Source: Planctomycetota bacterium
GTDB lineage: Bacteria > Planctomycetota > UBA1135 > GCA-002686595
Reading direction: 5' to 3'
Assembly (NCBI GenBank): GCA_012960475.1
Contig: DUBE01000037.1
Coordinates: 29,615 to 93,614 of the forward strand
DNA: 64,000 bases
Shown in pieces: positions 53,977 through 62,423 of this stretch. Below the pieces are notes generated by a model. That model was not told where the DNA came from, made no database searches, and was given only the letters and a program-made list of their open reading frames with translations. A program made the translations under genes and the position numbers. The first letter of the stretch is position 1. Each line of letters starts with the position of its first letter.

Positions 53977-55167
53977 ATGTGGCTCTTCGTTCTCGCCCTC
54001 TGCCTGCTCACCCCAGGTCAGGATCCCCCGGCCCCGCAGGTGGAACTGGAGTCAGCCTTTGGCAGTATCCAGCGCCTGCCCCTGGAGGATCTGGAATTGG
54101 CGGACCCGCGAGACAAGGGGGCGGTGTTCCTGAGGTTCTTGGGCCTGCCGGCTCCAACAGAAGAGGCCACGGGGCTGGCCCTGGACCTGCGCCTTGTGAC
54201 GGGAGGACGCGTAGCCGCTTTTCTTGAGGGGGGCACGGAGGAGCGTCTGGAATTGGTGCTGGCCGGGGGCAGTCGATGCTCTCTGGGAGTCGAGAGCCTC
54301 ACCAGTCTGCTGGTCCCACAAGCTCTGGAGGGCCGGGACGGCCTGCCAGTGGCCTCTGACGAGGGTGATCGGTTGTATCTGGTGCGCGGTGGGGGGCTAG
54401 ATCGGTTGGAGGGTCTGACGCTGGGCTTCTCCGTCCAGGGCATTCTCTTCGAGGGCCCCTTGGGGGAGCGCCTGCATCCCTGGGCTGAGGTGGCCGCCCT
54501 GTTTATCGAGTCACTCCCAGCGCTTGAAGATTTGCAGCCCAAGCCCGACAGCGAAGTGCCAACTGCGGAGATCACTACCCAGGGGGGCGGCGCTTTCAGT
54601 GCCCAGCTGCTGGGCATCACCAGCGCTGGAGTGCGACTGCGTCTGGCGGGGGAGGAGTGGCTCTTGCTGCCCCAGGATGTGGCCGAGTTGGCTGTGCGCG
54701 ATTCCTCCTATGCTTTTCTCTCCAACCTGGAGCCCGCCGACCTAGGCCCCCTCAACCCCTTTGACTCCGAAGAAGTCATGGGTCAGTCCTGGCCCCTGCG
54801 TTCCAACCGTGCGGTGGGTGGTGGCCCCTTGAGGGTAGGAGGCCGGTTGTTCTTCAAGGGTCTTGGGGTGCATGCTCCGAGCCGCGTGACCTGGAAGCTG
54901 GACGGGGGCTGGAGTCATCTGCGCACCCGCATCGGTGTGGATGATTCCGCTGGCCGTGGGGCCCATGGGGGCAGCGTTCGTTTTCGCGTGTTGGTGGACG
55001 GCGAACTGCGATTTGAGAGCGATGAGTTGCGCGTGGGCAACGCTGCCTTTGTTGTGCCGCCCGTGGATCTGGTAGGTGCCCAGGAATTGCTTCTCGAAGT
55101 GGATCCTCTGGAGGATTGGGTGTTGGACCGGGCGGATTGGTTGCGACCGATCCTGCTCAAGGAGTGA
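53977..55167 (+). CDS. Exported NPCBM/NEW2-domain protein
   Basis: 396 residues with a short signal peptide (WLFVLALCLLTPGQ). The first 240 residues are beta-rich with no motif I know. The C-terminal 150 form an NPCBM-like carbohydrate-binding module: YAFLSNLEPADLG, FKGLGVHAPSRVTWKL, GVDDSAGRGAHGGSVRFRVL, ending in a DRADWLRP strand. Probably a glycan-binding envelope protein. The frame begins earlier (53917), but the ATG at 53977 opens the signal peptide. It converges with the GGDEF gene. Confidence 0.78.
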   Translation: MWLFVLALCLLTPGQDPPAPQVELESAFGSIQRLPLEDLELADPRDKGAVFLRFLGLPAPTEEATGLALDLRLVTGGRVAAFLEGGTEERLELVLAGGSRCSLGVESLTSLLVPQALEGRDGLPVASDEGDRLYLVRGGGLDRLEGLTLGFSVQGILFEGPLGERLHPWAEVAALFIESLPALEDLQPKPDSEVPTAEITTQGGGAFSAQLLGITSAGVRLRLAGEEWLLLPQDVAELAVRDSSYAFLSNLEPADLGPLNPFDSEEVMGQSWPLRSNRAVGGGPLRVGGRLFFKGLGVHAPSRVTWKLDGGWSHLRTRIGVDDSAGRGAHGGSVRFRVLVDGELRFESDELRVGNAAFVVPPVDLVGAQELLLEVDPLEDWVLDRADWLRPILLKE

Positions 55168-55203
55168 GCATTCGACCCGTTGGGCGAGGAGCTTGGCTCT
55201 GCC

Positions 55204-56142
55204 TCAGGCGCTCTCCATGTCCTCTCCCAGACTGCGAAAGTAGATCCCCCGGTCACCTTTCGCGAGTTTCGCGGCTCGCAGGGCCCGTTCCGCCCTCAGG
55301 CGCATTTCTTCCGCACTCTTGAGGTCTTTTCCATTGAAGGACTCAAAGCCCAGGCTGGCGGTGACCACGATTGGCTCCGGGCGCTCCACCTGGGTCACCA
55401 TGGCACGCATGCGGTCGCGCACACGGCGTACAACCCGGGCGGCATCCAGAGCGGTGGTGTAGGGCAGCAGGAGACCGAATTCATCGCCTCCCAGTCGTCC
55501 GCCGATGTCTTCTGCCCGCAGATTGTGACGCACCAATTCGCCGACGCTCTCAATCACTCGATCGCCCACCGTGTGATCAAATTCCTTGTTGATCTGCCCG
55601 AACCGATCCAGATCCATAAGGATCAAGGCCAGGGGCAGGTCGTGACGTGCGGCGGCAGAAAAGTGCTCCTCCAAGCGGTCGGCAAAGGGGATCGGCCGCA
55701 AGAGGCCTGTGCGGTCATCGTGGGAGGCTTGATAGCGCAGGTCTGTGATCTCTGATTCGCCTTGGTACCTTGCGCGCAGAGCGCGCAAGCGTACGCGGAA
55801 TTCGTCCAGAGGAGCGTCTCGGCGAATCAGGTCCATGGGGATGTTCCGCAGGCTGGCCTGTGCCGTGGCCGCGGAGTCCACCCGCGAAGGATCGGTGACC
55901 AGCAAGAGCGCCGGCACATGGTCGCCCGCAGCAGCCCAGAGGACTTCGATTTCCTTGGTGCCGCCGCTTGCCAGGGGATCGAGGATGATGACCTGGGGCC
56001 GGAGCCTCGTCAGGGCTCTCTTGCTGGCCTTCAGGTTGCTTGCTTGATGAAGGTCCAGGCTTGCTTCTGTCAGTTTCTCGAGGGACTCCGCGAGGCCTTC
56101 GCCACGGTGGTCGCTGATCAAGACTGCAAGTTGGGTGGACAT
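55204..56142 (-). CDS. Receiver-like domain plus GGDEF diguanylate cyclase
   Basis: 312 residues. Residues 1-120 have a response-regulator-like fold (LAVLISDHRGEGLAESLEKL, PQVIILDPLA with an Asp). The phosphorylation-site pattern is imperfect, so it may not be phosphorylated. The GGDEF domain has ASHDDRTGLLRPIPFADRLE, ILMDLDRFGQINKEFDHTVG and the active-site loop RLGGDEFGLLLP. It should make cyclic di-GMP from GTP. No RxxD inhibitory site is seen before GGDEF. The start is the ATG at 56142. Divergent from rpsB. Confidence 0.88.
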   Translation of the reverse strand: MSTQLAVLISDHRGEGLAESLEKLTEASLDLHQASNLKASKRALTRLRPQVIILDPLASGGTKEIEVLWAAAGDHVPALLLVTDPSRVDSAATAQASLRNIPMDLIRRDAPLDEFRVRLRALRARYQGESEITDLRYQASHDDRTGLLRPIPFADRLEEHFSAAARHDLPLALILMDLDRFGQINKEFDHTVGDRVIESVGELVRHNLRAEDIGGRLGGDEFGLLLPYTTALDAARVVRRVRDRMRAMVTQVERPEPIVVTASLGFESFNGKDLKSAEEMRLRAERALRAAKLAKGDRGIYFRSLGEDMESA

Positions 56143-56630
56143 GACTGGGCCCCGCACTTTGCGGGGGGTGATGGGGCGCCTGTGGGGCAGGATCTGGGAA
56201 CCTGGAGGCAGTCTAAGAGTACCTCTCTTAGCCCATCGTGGAGTCCGGCAAGCTCGGGCACTACCTGGAGGTCCATTTTGCGACCATGCGACGGACGAGA
56301 CACCCAGGGGACCCTCAAGAAGGTGTCCTCCCCACTTCCTGCCTCACCTCCCTGTTGGAGCACCCCGTTCCAATCCCCAAGAACATCGTGGACGGCTGCC
56401 CCTCACATCCCTACACTCTTCCGCTCTCATGCGCCGGATGGACGTTCCGCCGCATCCTTCGAGGCCCCCCTCGAGACCCTAGCGGGGTCAGGGAAGGGGC
56501 GCTCGCGCAGTGTGCGATCAGCATGCTTCGTGGAGGGATGGGGCAGGGTCCGTACAGCTGGCGCAGGGTTGTCTGCGCTGTTGCGGACCAACCTCCACAA
56601 ACCCCTCAGACCCAACTTAGAAAGATCCCC
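56143..56630. other. Long intergenic region upstream of rpsB
   Basis: 488 bases between the GGDEF gene and rpsB, most likely the rpsB-tsf leader and promoters. It holds a perfect inverted repeat CTAAGAG/CTCTTAG (56213-56231), a TACACT hexamer at 56412-56417 and a 6-base hairpin GCGCAG/CTGCGC at 56562-56579. The rpsB frame is open throughout but has no S2-like residues. I could not define a known S2-binding leader structure. Confidence 0.4.
56213..56231. repeat. Perfect inverted repeat, 7-base arms
   Basis: CTAAGAG (56213-56219) and CTCTTAG (56225-56231) with a five-base loop, about 70 bases from the GGDEF start. On the minus strand it contains TACTCT. It may be an operator, or a terminator without a T run. 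Confidence 0.4.
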
Positions 56631-57668
56631 ATGGAGACCCCCTCTGTCCAGGCCTTGATCGACGCTGGCGTGCACTACGGTTGCCGCGCCTCTCGCTGGA
56701 ACCCACGCATGGGTGAGTACATTCACGGCAAGAATGGCGCCGTGCATGTGATCAATTTGCGCGAGACCCTGCGAGGCCTCATTCGAGCCCAGAACCTGCT
56801 CTTCCGAGTCGCGTCGGAGGGCAAATCGGTCCTCTGGGTCGGCACCAAGCGTCAGATCAAGGGCGTAGTCATCGAAGCCGGCGAGCGTACGGGCATGCCG
56901 GTTGTGACCGAACGCTGGATCGGTGGCACCCTGACCAACTTCTCAGTTATTCGCTCACGACTCAAGCGTCTTGAACAACTAGAGGCAATCGACGAGAAGG
57001 CGATCCTCGAGCAGAAGCTCAACAAGAAGGAACTCTCCTTCATGGCCCGTGAGCAACGCAAGATTACCCGTAACCTCGGCGGCATCCGCGAGATGAAAAG
57101 CGTTCCCAAAGCGATGATCGTGGTGGACCCTTCGCGAGAATCCAATGCCGTGCGCGAAGCACGCAAGATGGGCGTGGTGGTAATCGGCATTCTGGATACT
57201 GACTGCGATCCCAAGGACGTGGACATTGTAATCCCCGGTAATGATGATGCCCTCAAGAGTGTGCGGCTGTTGGTGGAGCAACTATCCGGTGCAGTGGAAG
57301 AGGGTTGGCACCAGCACGATGAGCAGTTGAAGGCCGTGAGTCCTGCAGAGCGCAGCGATCAGGAGCCAGAGACCTCGGCAACCGATGGCGAGGGAGGCGG
57401 CGAGCCCCGTCCCACACGTCCTTCGCGCCCCATGCCTACCATGCAGGAACGGGACCTGTCTGCTTCTGGGGCTACAGCTCCCAGCGAGGAGGCGTCCCCA
57501 GCGGCGGTAGCCACTGAGTCACCTGTAGCTACTGAGTCACCTGTAGCTACTGAGTCACCTGTAGCTACTGAGTCACCTGTAGCTACTGAAGCTCCGGCTG
57601 TGAAGCCCGATCCGGAGGAGCCCGAGGCCCCGGATGCACCCGTTTCAGACGGTTCAGTCAATAGCTGA
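56631..57668 (+). CDS. rpsB: Ribosomal protein S2 with extended repeat-bearing C-terminus
   Basis: Small-subunit ribosomal protein uS2. The core covers about residues 1-230: ALIDAGVHYGCRASRWNPRM, VGTKRQIKGVV, ERWIGGTLTNFSVI, KAMIVVDPSRESNAV and IPGNDDALKSVRLLVEQL. A further 110 residues form an acidic, Pro/Ala/Ser/Thr-rich tail holding four and a half tandem VATESP units. At 345 residues it is much longer than E. coli S2 (241). The ATG at 56631 fits the known N-terminus. tsf follows 51 bases on, the usual rpsB-tsf arrangement. Confidence 0.96.
   Translation: METPSVQALIDAGVHYGCRASRWNPRMGEYIHGKNGAVHVINLRETLRGLIRAQNLLFRVASEGKSVLWVGTKRQIKGVVIEAGERTGMPVVTERWIGGTLTNFSVIRSRLKRLEQLEAIDEKAILEQKLNKKELSFMAREQRKITRNLGGIREMKSVPKAMIVVDPSRESNAVREARKMGVVVIGILDTDCDPKDVDIVIPGNDDALKSVRLLVEQLSGAVEEGWHQHDEQLKAVSPAERSDQEPETSATDGEGGGEPRPTRPSRPMPTMQERDLSASGATAPSEEASPAAVATESPVATESPVATESPVATESPVATEAPAVKPDPEEPEAPDAPVSDGSVNS
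57507..57590 (+). repeat. 18-bp in-frame tandem repeat in the rpsB tail
   Basis: Units of GTAGCTACTGAGTCACCT: the first (57507-57524) differs by one base, the next three (57525-57578) are identical, and a partial unit runs to 57590. Each encodes VATESP. The near identity suggests recent slippage or copy-number change. Confidence 0.9.
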
Positions 57669-57719
57669 TCTGTGACCGTCCTTTTCCTACGAGCAATCAA
57701 CCTAAAGTGAGAACGAGCG

Positions 57720-58556
57720 ATGTCTGATATCACCGCCTCCCTGGTGCGCAATCTGCGCGAAAAATCTGGCGCCGGAATGATGGAGTGCAAGAAAGCGCTC
57801 GAAGCAACCTCCGGCGATTTGGACGCAGCCTTCGATGAGTTGCGCAAGTCCGGTCTAAAAACCGCTGCCAAGAAAGCTGGCCGCAGTACCGGCGAAGGCC
57901 GTCTGTGGTCTTGTCTGTCAGACGACAAGAAGAGTGGAGCCATGATTGGTATCTCTTGCGAGACCGACTTTGTGGCCAAGACACCAAACTTCGAGGAGTT
58001 CCTACGCGGCCTTGCGGAGCATGTGCTTGAGCACAAGCCCAAGGACTTGGAAGAGTGCCTCACACAGCCCTGGAAAGGGGACGGCACCGTGGACACTGCC
58101 CTCAAGGCCCTGGTAGGCAAGCTGGGTGAGAACATCCAGATCGCCCAGGTCGCCTGCTATGAGGTTGCCGACGGAGCCGTGCAGGCCTATGTGCATCACG
58201 ACAACAAGAAGGGCGCCTTGGTGCAGGTCACCAGCGACAAGCCCGACCTGGAGGTGATGCGCGACCTTTGCATGCACATCGTGGTCTTCAGTCCGGCTTC
58301 CCTTGATCGCTCTGAGATCGACGAGAGCCTGGTGGAACGCGAGAAAGCAATCATCATGGAAGAACTCAGCGGCAAGCCCGCGGAGATCCAGGAGAAGATA
58401 ATGGGTGGCCGTCTGGAGAAGTTCTACGCCGGTCAGGTCATTACCGAGCAGCCCTGGGTCAAGGATGACAAGCAGACCGTCCAGAAGGTCCTGCAGGCGA
58501 CCATGGGAGACGGCGCCCAATTGACCGGCTTCACTCGCTTTGAAGTAGGCGCCTGA
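57720..58556 (+). CDS. tsf: Elongation factor Ts
   Basis: Nucleotide exchange factor for EF-Tu, 278 residues. The UBA-like N-terminal domain (LVRNLREKSGAGMMECKKAL) is present. The core has GRLWSCLSDDKKSGAMIGIS and CETDFVAKTPNFEEFLRGLA, the first dimerisation half. The second half ends QPWVKDDKQTVQKVLQATMG and GFTRFEVG. All the usual parts are present. It sits between rpsB and a shorter EF-Ts-like gene, which appears to be derived from it. Confidence 0.97.
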   Translation: MSDITASLVRNLREKSGAGMMECKKALEATSGDLDAAFDELRKSGLKTAAKKAGRSTGEGRLWSCLSDDKKSGAMIGISCETDFVAKTPNFEEFLRGLAEHVLEHKPKDLEECLTQPWKGDGTVDTALKALVGKLGENIQIAQVACYEVADGAVQAYVHHDNKKGALVQVTSDKPDLEVMRDLCMHIVVFSPASLDRSEIDESLVEREKAIIMEELSGKPAEIQEKIMGGRLEKFYAGQVITEQPWVKDDKQTVQKVLQATMGDGAQLTGFTRFEVGA

Positions 58557-58729
58557 GGTTTTTCGGTCCTGGTTTCTGGCTTTGCCCTACTCGGTGTCCT
58601 TGCTCTGATGGTGAGCGCCGGGTCTTGCGTGGAGTTCGCCCTGTGAGGCTGACCATGGGCGGTGGGCCCCTGCGCGGGGCTCGGGAGAGAGTCTTGAGTG
58701 CAATTTTCCCGTCCAGCGCAATCCTGGGG

Positions 58730-58735
58730 TAGGCT
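58730..58735 (+). promoter_or_regulatory. Putative -10 element (TAGGCT) of the EF-Ts-like gene
   Basis: TAGGCT ends 6 bases before the TTG at 58742; its first three bases are also the in-frame stop that bounds the frame. Confidence 0.35.
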
Positions 58736-58741
58736 GGGGCC

Positions 58742-59353
58742 TTGACTTCCTCTCACCGCCCAGCCCACAGGCCTTTTGGTCGCGTCGAATTCTCATCTGC
58801 TGAGGATGGGCGTAGCGCTGCCATGGTGCTGGTGACCTGCACGAGTGCAAAGGCGGCCCGCTCGTCTCGTCTTGCCGAGTACGTGCAGACTCTGGCGGAG
58901 CACGTCCTGCGCCGGGCGCCCAAGGATGTAAGTGAGTTGGCGGCCCAGGACTGGATCGCCGGTGGCCCCAGTGTCGCTCATGTGCAGCGCCGCTTCGCCG
59001 ACCAACTCGATGCTGGCCTGGCGGTCAGTCGCATGGTGCGGCTTGAAGTTGAGAGGGGCTGGGTGCACCCCTGGCGTGCCCCCAATGGGGATGGGGTGCT
59101 CTTGGCGGTTCGTTCAGAGGGAACCACACCTCGGGCTTCTTTGGCCCTTTCCCAGCTGGCGGAGCAGATACGCGGCGAGTGTGTCTGGGATGTAGAACTG
59201 GGAGAAGACGGCATATCGGAAGTATTTGAGCCCCTCACCGTGGTGGACAGGCCCTGGTCACGGGATGCGCGTACCACAGTGCAGGCGGAGATGGAACGAT
59301 TGCTCGGGGCACCCTGGTCCCTGACGGGTTACGCCTGCTATCGGCTGCCTTAG
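58742..59353 (+). CDS. EF-Ts-like paralogue lacking the N-terminal UBA domain
   Basis: 203 residues that align along their length with residues about 60-278 of the adjacent EF-Ts. YVQTLAEHVLRRAPKDVSEL matches FLRGLAEHVLEHKPKDLEEC. GWVHPWRAPNGDGVLLAV matches AVQAYVHHDNKKGALVQV. RPWSRDARTTVQAEMERLLG matches QPWVKDDKQTVQKVLQATMG. GYACYRLP matches GFTRFEVG. The UBA-like domain and the ETDFVA core motif that contacts EF-Tu are missing, so exchange activity is unlikely. TTG start, fixed by an in-frame stop 12 bases upstream and a TAGGCT 6 bases before. Normal codon use suggests a live gene with a new role, not a pseudogene. Confidence 0.75.
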   Translation: MTSSHRPAHRPFGRVEFSSAEDGRSAAMVLVTCTSAKAARSSRLAEYVQTLAEHVLRRAPKDVSELAAQDWIAGGPSVAHVQRRFADQLDAGLAVSRMVRLEVERGWVHPWRAPNGDGVLLAVRSEGTTPRASLALSQLAEQIRGECVWDVELGEDGISEVFEPLTVVDRPWSRDARTTVQAEMERLLGAPWSLTGYACYRLP

Positions 59354-59408
59354 GCCACATTCATTCTTCAATTCCAGGCAGGGGTGGCGTGGGGATCTCC
59401 CCAGGCGC

Positions 59409-59414
59409 TATCCT
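59409..59414 (+). promoter_or_regulatory. Putative -10 element (TATCCT) of pyrH-frr
   Basis: TATCCT lies 26 bases before the pyrH ATG, leaving a short leader that contains GAGG. Confidence 0.3.
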
Positions 59415-59440
59415 GTCCCCGCACGAGGCACCCCTCTTTG

Positions 59441-60154
59441 ATGTACAAGCGCATCCTGCTCAAGTTGTCCGGTGAGGCCCTGGGTGATCCCGAGGTCGGC
59501 CATGGAATTGACCCTGAGTCTGTCCAGGTTCTGGCCCGGCAGATCGCCCGCGTGACTGGCCTGGGCGTGCAGGTAGCCATAGTCTGCGGTGGTGGCAATT
59601 TATTGCGCGGGGCCGAGTTCTCGCGTTTGGGTGGTCATCGGGCCAATGCGGATTACATGGGCATGCTGGGTACTGTGATCAATGCTCTGGCCCTTTCGGA
59701 TGCCATTGAACAGACAGGCGTAGAGACTCGGGTGATGACCGCACTGGAAATCAGCGCCGTGGCCGAGGGCTTTGTGCGCCGCCGTGCAGAAGCACACCTC
59801 TCCAAGGGCCGAGTCGTAATCTTGGCAGCGGGTACGGGTAATCCTTACTTCACTACCGACACCGCAGCCGCCCTGCGCGCTTCGGAACTGGAGTGTGAAG
59901 TCCTGCTCAAGGCCACCAAGGTTGACGGGGTCTACAGCGCGGATCCGAAAACGGATCCCGAGGCCAAGCGTTTCAGGAGCCTCTCCTACGACCAGGTGCT
60001 GGAAAAAAACCTGCGCATCATGGACCGCACAGCAATCACCCTCTGCCAGGAAAACCACGTGCCCGTGGTGATCTTTGACGCTTTCGAGGTGGGCAACCTT
60101 GAGCGCGTTGTACGCGGCGAAGACCTGGGCACCACAATTCGGAGCGAAGCATGA
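59441..60154 (+). CDS. pyrH: Uridylate kinase
   Basis: Phosphorylates UMP to UDP; hexameric amino-acid-kinase-fold enzyme of 237 residues. Landmarks are RILLKLSGEALGD, VCGGGNLLRG, ANADYMGMLGTVINALAL, GTGNPYFTTDTAAALRA and KATKVDGVYSADP. The ATG at 59441 begins MYKRILLKLSGEAL; the frame extends back to 59384 without family residues. Overlaps frr by four bases (ATGA). Confidence 0.96.
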   Translation: MYKRILLKLSGEALGDPEVGHGIDPESVQVLARQIARVTGLGVQVAIVCGGGNLLRGAEFSRLGGHRANADYMGMLGTVINALALSDAIEQTGVETRVMTALEISAVAEGFVRRRAEAHLSKGRVVILAAGTGNPYFTTDTAAALRASELECEVLLKATKVDGVYSADPKTDPEAKRFRSLSYDQVLEKNLRIMDRTAITLCQENHVPVVIFDAFEVGNLERVVRGEDLGTTIRSEA

Positions 60155-60708
60155 CCAACGATACCATCAAGAGCGCGCGTGAGCGTATGAAGAAAGCCCT
60201 GGGCCACACTACTGACTTGCTGCGTGGGATCCGGACCTCGCGTGCTTCTTCGGCGCTGGTGGACAACATCCGGGTGGACTACTACGGCACCTCCACGCCC
60301 CTCAATCAGGTGGCCCAGGTCTCAGTGCCTGAGCCCCGTACCCTGGTGATCAAGCCCTTTGACATGAGCGCCATCAAAGACATCGAGAAGGCTCTGCAGA
60401 AATCTGATTTGGGCATTGCACCGAGCAACGATGGCAAGGTGGTGATCCTCAATCTGCCGCCTCTCTCCGGTGACCAGCGTGAAAAATACGTGGCCAAGGC
60501 CAAGGAAATCTGCGAAGAGGGTCGCGTTACCCTGCGCAATCTGCGTCGGGACGCCAACAAGGACGCGGACCACCGGTTGAAGGCCAAGGACATCACCGAG
60601 GATGTGTGTCACGACCTGCATGACGATGTCCAAGAGCTGCTGAAGGAATTTGAAGGCCATGTCGCGGAGCTCTTCGACAAGAAGTCCAAGGAGATCCTAG
60701 AGGTCTAG
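60151..60708 (+). CDS. frr: Ribosome recycling factor
   Basis: Splits post-termination ribosomes together with EF-G, 185 residues, the standard length. Landmarks are IRTSRASSALVDNIRVDYYG, LNQVAQVSVPEPRTLVIKPF, SDLGIAPSNDGKVVILNLPP, and the long three-helix bundle ending HVAELFDKKSKEILEV. ATG in an ATGA overlap with pyrH, the common pyrH-frr coupling. Confidence 0.97.
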   Translation: MTNDTIKSARERMKKALGHTTDLLRGIRTSRASSALVDNIRVDYYGTSTPLNQVAQVSVPEPRTLVIKPFDMSAIKDIEKALQKSDLGIAPSNDGKVVILNLPPLSGDQREKYVAKAKEICEEGRVTLRNLRRDANKDADHRLKAKDITEDVCHDLHDDVQELLKEFEGHVAELFDKKSKEILEV

Positions 60709-60861
60709 GGGAGGATCGTGGCCTGGCTTTGGCGCGAGCCTTCAGTCCTCATCTTTCCCCAAGGGGCACTTGCCTCGGGCCGTCTTGCGACCTAGACTTT
60801 GCGCCCTCAAGTCAAAGGTTCGGTGGGCTCAGGCTTTTCGGACCCAAGACAAACCACGGGT

Positions 60862-60937
60862 GGGCGCGTAGCTCAGTTGGTAGAGCAACTGGCTTTTAAC
60901 CAGTAGGTCCCAGGTTCAAGACCTGGCGCGCTCACCA
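60862..60937 (+). tRNA. tRNA-Lys (anticodon TTT)
   Basis: A complete 76-base cloverleaf. The acceptor GGGCGCG pairs with CGCGCTC with one G-T wobble, the D arm is GCTC/GAGC, and the anticodon stem ACTGG/CCAGT has loop CTTTTAA (anticodon TTT at its centre). The T arm is CCAGG/CCTGG with TTCAAGA, the discriminator is A, and CCA is encoded. It lies between frr and pepP, with no clear own promoter. Confidence 0.97.
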
Positions 60938-61005
60938 TCCTTGGTTTCTTGAATCTGCCCGTCATGCTCGACGGGCCGCTCGTGGGTGAGTCGGGCCAGA
61001 CCGTC

Positions 61006-62328
61006 TCAGTGTTGGGTGACCAGGGCGCAGGCGGCTTCCACATCTTCAATCGTCTTGGGGATGGCCGCGCTCAAGTTCTCGTGGCCATCGGCGGTGATCA
61101 GAATGTCGTCTTCGATGCGGATGCCGATGCCGCGTAGGGCGCTGGGGGCATTTTGGGCGTCGGCGGCGATGTAGAGGCCTGGTTCCACGGTCAGGACCAT
61201 GCCTGGCTCGAGGGAACGGGACTTGTCGCCTGTGTGATAGCTGCCGCAGTCGTGCACATCGAGACCCATCCAGTGACCCGTGCGGTGCATATACCACTCG
61301 CGATAGGACTCGTCTTCGATCACCTCGTCGGGGGTGCCCTTGCAGAGGCCGAGTTCGATCAAGCCGCGCACCAGCACACCTAGGGCTACTTCGTGCACCG
61401 AGTTAAAGGTGTTACCGGGTCGGCACTGGTCGATGGCGGCCAGTTGAGCGTTGAGTACCACGGTATAGACCGACTTCTGGGCTTCGGTGAATTGACCACT
61501 GATCGGGAAGGAGCGGGTCACATCCGAGGCGTAGAAATCGAACTCACAGCCCGCGTCCACAAGGCAGATGTCACCGTCCTGCAAGGTGGCGTTGTTCTCC
61601 ACATAGTGCAGGATGCAGGCGTTGGCTCCGCCAGCGACTATGTTGCCATAGGCAGCACCGGTTCCACCTTTGCGGCGAAAGGTGTATTCCAGGAGAGCGT
61701 CGAGTTCGCACTCGTTGGTGCCGGGTCTGGTGGTGGCCATGACTTCCCGGTGGGCTTCGTCAGTGATGGCGGCGGCTTTGCGCATGACCTCGATCTCTCC
61801 TGGGGTCTTGAAGAGGCGCAATTCGTGCAGCAGGGGACCTGGGTCGAGGATTTCCATCGGGGCCTGCACGCCACCGCGCACTCGGTCCCGCAGGCCGGAG
61901 AGGGTCTTGAGCACAGCAGCGTCATTCTCGCTGCAATGGCCGGTGGCGAAGACCAGGCGCTTGTGGCCCTCCAGAAGATCGGGCAGGCGAGACCAAAGAT
62001 CTTCCACGTCATAGGCCTCGTCCACACCGAGTTTGCTGGGAGCGTCCGTGACGCCCAGGCGCAGGCCGTTCCAGATCTCCATGGTCTTGTCCTTTTCCCT
62101 TAGAAACAACAGGCTGCGGTGGGGCTTGTCTGAGCCCTTTGGCGCGGGAAGCAAAAGCAGCCAGGAATCGGGCTCGGCGAAACCGGTCAGGTACCAGAAA
62201 TCGCTGCTGGGGCGGAAGCGGAACTCCGTGTCCCCGCTGCGGGTGCGCGTTGGGTTGGTGGGAATCAGGGCGCAAGCGCCCAGGTCCTGGAGTTGAGCCA
62301 GGAATCGGTGGCGGTGGTCGGTGTACAT
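61006..62328 (-). CDS. pepP: Xaa-Pro aminopeptidase
   Basis: Metalloprotease of the M24B family that removes residues before proline, 440 residues. The N-terminal domain starts YTDHRHRFLAQLQDLGACAL with SDFWYLTGFAEPDSWLLLL. The catalytic pita-bread domain supplies ligands in DAGCEFDFYASDVTRSF (two Asp), HRTGHWMGLDVHD (His), LTVEPGLYI (Glu) and GIGIRIEDDILI (Glu). I use the ATG at 62328 (MYTDHRHRF); the frame runs to 62397. Confidence 0.95.
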   Translation of the reverse strand: MYTDHRHRFLAQLQDLGACALIPTNPTRTRSGDTEFRFRPSSDFWYLTGFAEPDSWLLLLPAPKGSDKPHRSLLFLREKDKTMEIWNGLRLGVTDAPSKLGVDEAYDVEDLWSRLPDLLEGHKRLVFATGHCSENDAAVLKTLSGLRDRVRGGVQAPMEILDPGPLLHELRLFKTPGEIEVMRKAAAITDEAHREVMATTRPGTNECELDALLEYTFRRKGGTGAAYGNIVAGGANACILHYVENNATLQDGDICLVDAGCEFDFYASDVTRSFPISGQFTEAQKSVYTVVLNAQLAAIDQCRPGNTFNSVHEVALGVLVRGLIELGLCKGTPDEVIEDESYREWYMHRTGHWMGLDVHDCGSYHTGDKSRSLEPGMVLTVEPGLYIAADAQNAPSALRGIGIRIEDDILITADGHENLSAAIPKTIEDVEAACALVTQH

Positions 62329-62423
62329 GGGGTCGTGTGGGCGCTGGGTGGGGATCCGCGCGGCAAGAAGGTACGCGATTGGATCCGGGTTGCGCATCCC
62401 CCGAGCGGGGATTCTGGCTGCAA

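Noticed and set aside
56238..56630. Extended N-terminus of ribosomal protein S2
   Set aside because: Known S2 proteins begin near METPSVQALIDAGVHYG; upstream residues look like non-coding sequence.
57507..57590. CRISPR-like or intergenic repeat
   Set aside because: The 18-bp units are head-to-tail without spacers, in frame within rpsB.
58557..58741. Calling the EF-Ts-like gene a broken copy of tsf
   Set aside because: The frame is intact over 203 codons with normal codon use, and the missing part is a whole domain; it is better seen as a separate gene.
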